Shown: positions 12,627-14,075 of the stretch, piece after piece
Layout: every line of letters begins with the position of its first letter
Position numbering within the stretch: position 1 is the stretch's first letter
Source: RUG14219 sp045538535
GTDB taxonomy: Bacteria; Cyanobacteriota; Vampirovibrionia; Gastranaerophilales; Gastranaerophilaceae
NCBI GenBank assembly: GCA_045538535.1
Contig: JAZSRN010000051.1
Coordinates: 1 to 14,075, forward strand
Reading direction: 5' to 3'
DNA length: 14,075 nucleotides
Made by a program: the position numbers and the translations under genes
Notes under the pieces: model-generated
The model's input: only the letters and a program-made list of their open reading frames with translations
Databases searched by the model: none
Told to the model about the DNA's origin: nothing

Positions 12627-13793
12627 CTACTCTTTGCACAAGACCATACCTCCACTACCACCTCGTCTAACATTTACATCACTATGACCATATGAATAAT
12701 AAGATATATCCCGGTGAAAAACGCGATAATAGGCAGTCAAACCGTTGATTTCTCGCCCAGACCAAACCCAAAAGTCCATACTAGAAAACCCATATTTTGC
12801 TGCAACATCAGAACCATATAATCTGCCATCTATTCTATCATATTCTCCTAAATCTTTACGATATATATCACTTGCTATCAAAGCCAAATCAACCCCGCTC
12901 GCTATTTTATCAACATGACCACACTCTCTAACTGCACCAGCCCAATAATCTTGTTCATATTCACAATATTTTACACCATGCGTACTTTTCATCAACTCAC
13001 ATTCAGCCAAAGAGACAGCTTTATTAGCCGGAATCAAAGAATAAAAACATACTCCATTCAACTTAAAAACACACTCATTCCCCAAACCATTAGCATTCAA
13101 TAAGACCACGTCGTTTGACAGTTTGTTTGGCATTTTACTACCGTTCCAGTCGAATACCGCGGCGACACAACCAGATGTGGATGATTGATTGTTTGACCAA
13201 GTAATTGGAACTTCGTCAATATCACATTTTGCGTTATAAGATAAAATCATTGCTGTACCGTCAGCGGTCACGATGCCTACAGTATCACCGTATTCATGGG
13301 TGTCATCGTTTGTCATTTTTAGTTGTTTACCGGTTGTGGTTTTTGAGATTTCCCATTCCTTCTCATCATCTAACATTACAGTTTCAGTCGGCCAACATTC
13401 AGTTAAATGTTGGTTATCGCAAACTTTTGCTATTTTGAGATGTTTTTGTAATTCGTTTACAAAATCCATTGTTGTTGCATAACCACCTAAGGTTGAAAGT
13501 GATTTCATCTTATCCGTTGCTTTGCCGAATTTTTGAGTAATATTCTGGATACGAGCGGTCTTTACTCGTTCTTGAATATTCGCAATCAATGCCGGCATCG
13601 TAATCGCCGCTACTACCCCAACGATTGCGAGAGTGATAAGGACTTCTGCTAAAGTAAAACCGCATTTTCGGTAGGGCGCCGTGTGAGCGAAGCGAACCCA
13701 GCCCGTGAGGTGGCGGTCGGACGTTACTCCGCCGCCATCCCGAATAATGCGGGACGCGATTTCTGAATTTGAATTGTTGTAATTTTTCTTCAT
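12627..13793 (-). CDS. Large type IV prepilin-like protein (prepilin 2)
   Basis: 388 aa, paralogue of the protein at 3868-4995. The cleavage site CG^FTLAEV is followed by the same LITLAIVGVVAAITMPALIA helix, Glu at mature position 5. Shared body blocks include FDWNGSKMPNKL, a DYWAGAV.. CGHV segment and a Cys near the C-terminus. The C-terminal 70 residues differ strongly (Tyr/Ser/His/Arg/Gly-rich, ending GGMVLCKE). The leader is 45 aa, unusually long, and residues about 12-43 are encoded by GC-rich DNA unlike the rest. AAAGG lies 11 nt before the ATG. Export and assembly by a type IV pilus or type II-like machine is expected; an adhesive or minor-pilin role is inferred. Confidence 0.85.
   Translation of the reverse strand: MKKNYNNSNSEIASRIIRDGGGVTSDRHLTGWVRFAHTAPYRKCGFTLAEVLITLAIVGVVAAITMPALIANIQERVKTARIQNITQKFGKATDKMKSLSTLGGYATTMDFVNELQKHLKIAKVCDNQHLTECWPTETVMLDDEKEWEISKTTTGKQLKMTNDDTHEYGDTVGIVTADGTAMILSYNAKCDIDEVPITWSNNQSSTSGCVAAVFDWNGSKMPNKLSNDVVLLNANGLGNECVFKLNGVCFYSLIPANKAVSLAECELMKSTHGVKYCEYEQDYWAGAVRECGHVDKIASGVDLALIASDIYRKDLGEYDRIDGRLYGSDVAAKYGFSSMDFWVWSGREINGLTAYYRVFHRDISYYSYGHSDVNVRRGGSGGMVLCKE
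13664..13760 (-). repeat. GC-rich insert-like segment in the prepilin 2 leader
   Basis: GC-rich segment containing inverted repeats GGCGG/CCGCC (13712-13716, 13729-13733) and TCCCG/CGGGA (13738-13742, 13750-13754) and a GAGCGAAGCGAA run typical of REP-like repeats. It is read through in frame and lengthens the leader peptide by about 30 residues. Confidence 0.5.
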
Positions 13794-13844
13794 AGTGTTT
13801 TTACCTTTCTTTGTTTGTTTATTTGTACTACTGCTATTCTTTAT

Positions 13845-13983
13845 TTGTCATTGCGCACATGTTGCGCAATCTTTTTACACCGATGTCGGTGAATACAGAT
13901 CGCGCAACATGTGCGCGATGACAGAAGGACTGTACCCCACCATCTTCTTCCGGACTTCCACGCCCAAAATTTCCGCATGACAA
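13845..13983. repeat. REP/MITE-like palindromic element
   Basis: Inverted arms 13846-13871 and 13898-13923 share a perfect 15-bp core (GCGCACATGTTGCGC and its complement) with few mismatches beyond. An inner CACCGA/TCGGTG hairpin (13878-13891) fills the loop. TTGTCAT at 13845 and ATGACAA at 13977-13983 could be outer ends. It has no protein-coding potential and lies just upstream of prepilin 2. No gene is credible in 13794-14075. Confidence 0.65.
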
Positions 13984-13986
13984 TAC

Positions 13987-14013
13987 ACCTAATTGTATAA
14001 CAATTAGGTTTTT
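13987..14013 (+). terminator. Terminator-like hairpin at the window end
   Basis: A perfect 10-bp stem ACCTAATTGT/ACAATTAGGT with a 3-nt loop, followed by TTTTT on the plus strand. No plus-strand gene precedes it within 1.4 kb, so it may end a transcript of the repeat region or be part of the repeat. Confidence 0.45.
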
Positions 14014-14075
14014 AAAAACGTTGATATTACTGGGTTTTAGACACCTAATAGGGCGCAAACCCGCTCTACGCTTGG

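Noticed and set aside
13834..14058. 74-aa minus-strand reading frame
   Set aside because: It is made of the palindromic repeat, shows no protein features, and has no ribosome site.

Overview
The window comes from an AT-rich bacterial chromosome and fits the non-photosynthetic sister group of Cyanobacteria (Vampirovibrionia/Melainabacteria, probably the gut order Gastranaerophilales). That placement is an inference. It rests on the order infA-rpmJ-rpsM-rpsK-(rpsD)-rpoA-rplQ-truA-rplM-rpsI, which is cyanobacterial apart from the inserted rpsD, and on two large prepilins with the core GFTLAEVLITLAIVGVVAA, a style I associate with these genomes.

Layout. (1) 1-1962, minus strand: rpmG, tRNA-Trp, secE, nusG and rplK, with the start codon of the next gene (probably rplA) at the window edge. 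A clear promoter and a leader hairpin precede rpmG. (2) 1985-3540, minus strand: coaD, a small two-repeat protein, and a DivIVA/SepIVA-like coiled-coil protein. The last has its own promoter and a strong terminator. (3) 3541-3867: no gene; a plus-strand terminator with no coding gene in front suggests a small RNA. (4) 3868-6569: a large prepilin (minus) divergent from an XRE regulator and a GlcF-like Fe-S protein (plus). The shared promoter region carries three copies of one 10-mer. (5) 6594-12002: a bidirectional terminator, then the ribosomal/RNA polymerase operon read leftward from promoters upstream of infA. (6) 12148-12522: an unrecognised plus-strand gene, followed by a 13-bp perfect hairpin. 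(7) 12627-13793: a second large prepilin, paralogous to the first. (8) 13794-14075: a palindromic REP/MITE-like repeat and a terminator-like hairpin.

Most genes are housekeeping: translation (L11, L13, L17, L33, L36, S4, S9, S11, S13, IF-1, tRNA-Trp), transcription (NusG, RpoA), protein export (SecE), tRNA pseudouridylation (TruA) and coenzyme A synthesis (CoaD). The accessory interest lies in the two prepilins. Their N-termini share a 74-nt stretch with one mismatch, yet their C-termini diverge, and both leader peptides appear lengthened by GC-rich in-frame insertions. In the first, a 9-bp direct repeat flanks the insertion. Also notable are the operator-like region between prepilin and XRE gene, a duplicated motif shared by the two genes beside coaD, and possible r-protein autoregulatory leaders before rplA, rpsD and rpsM.
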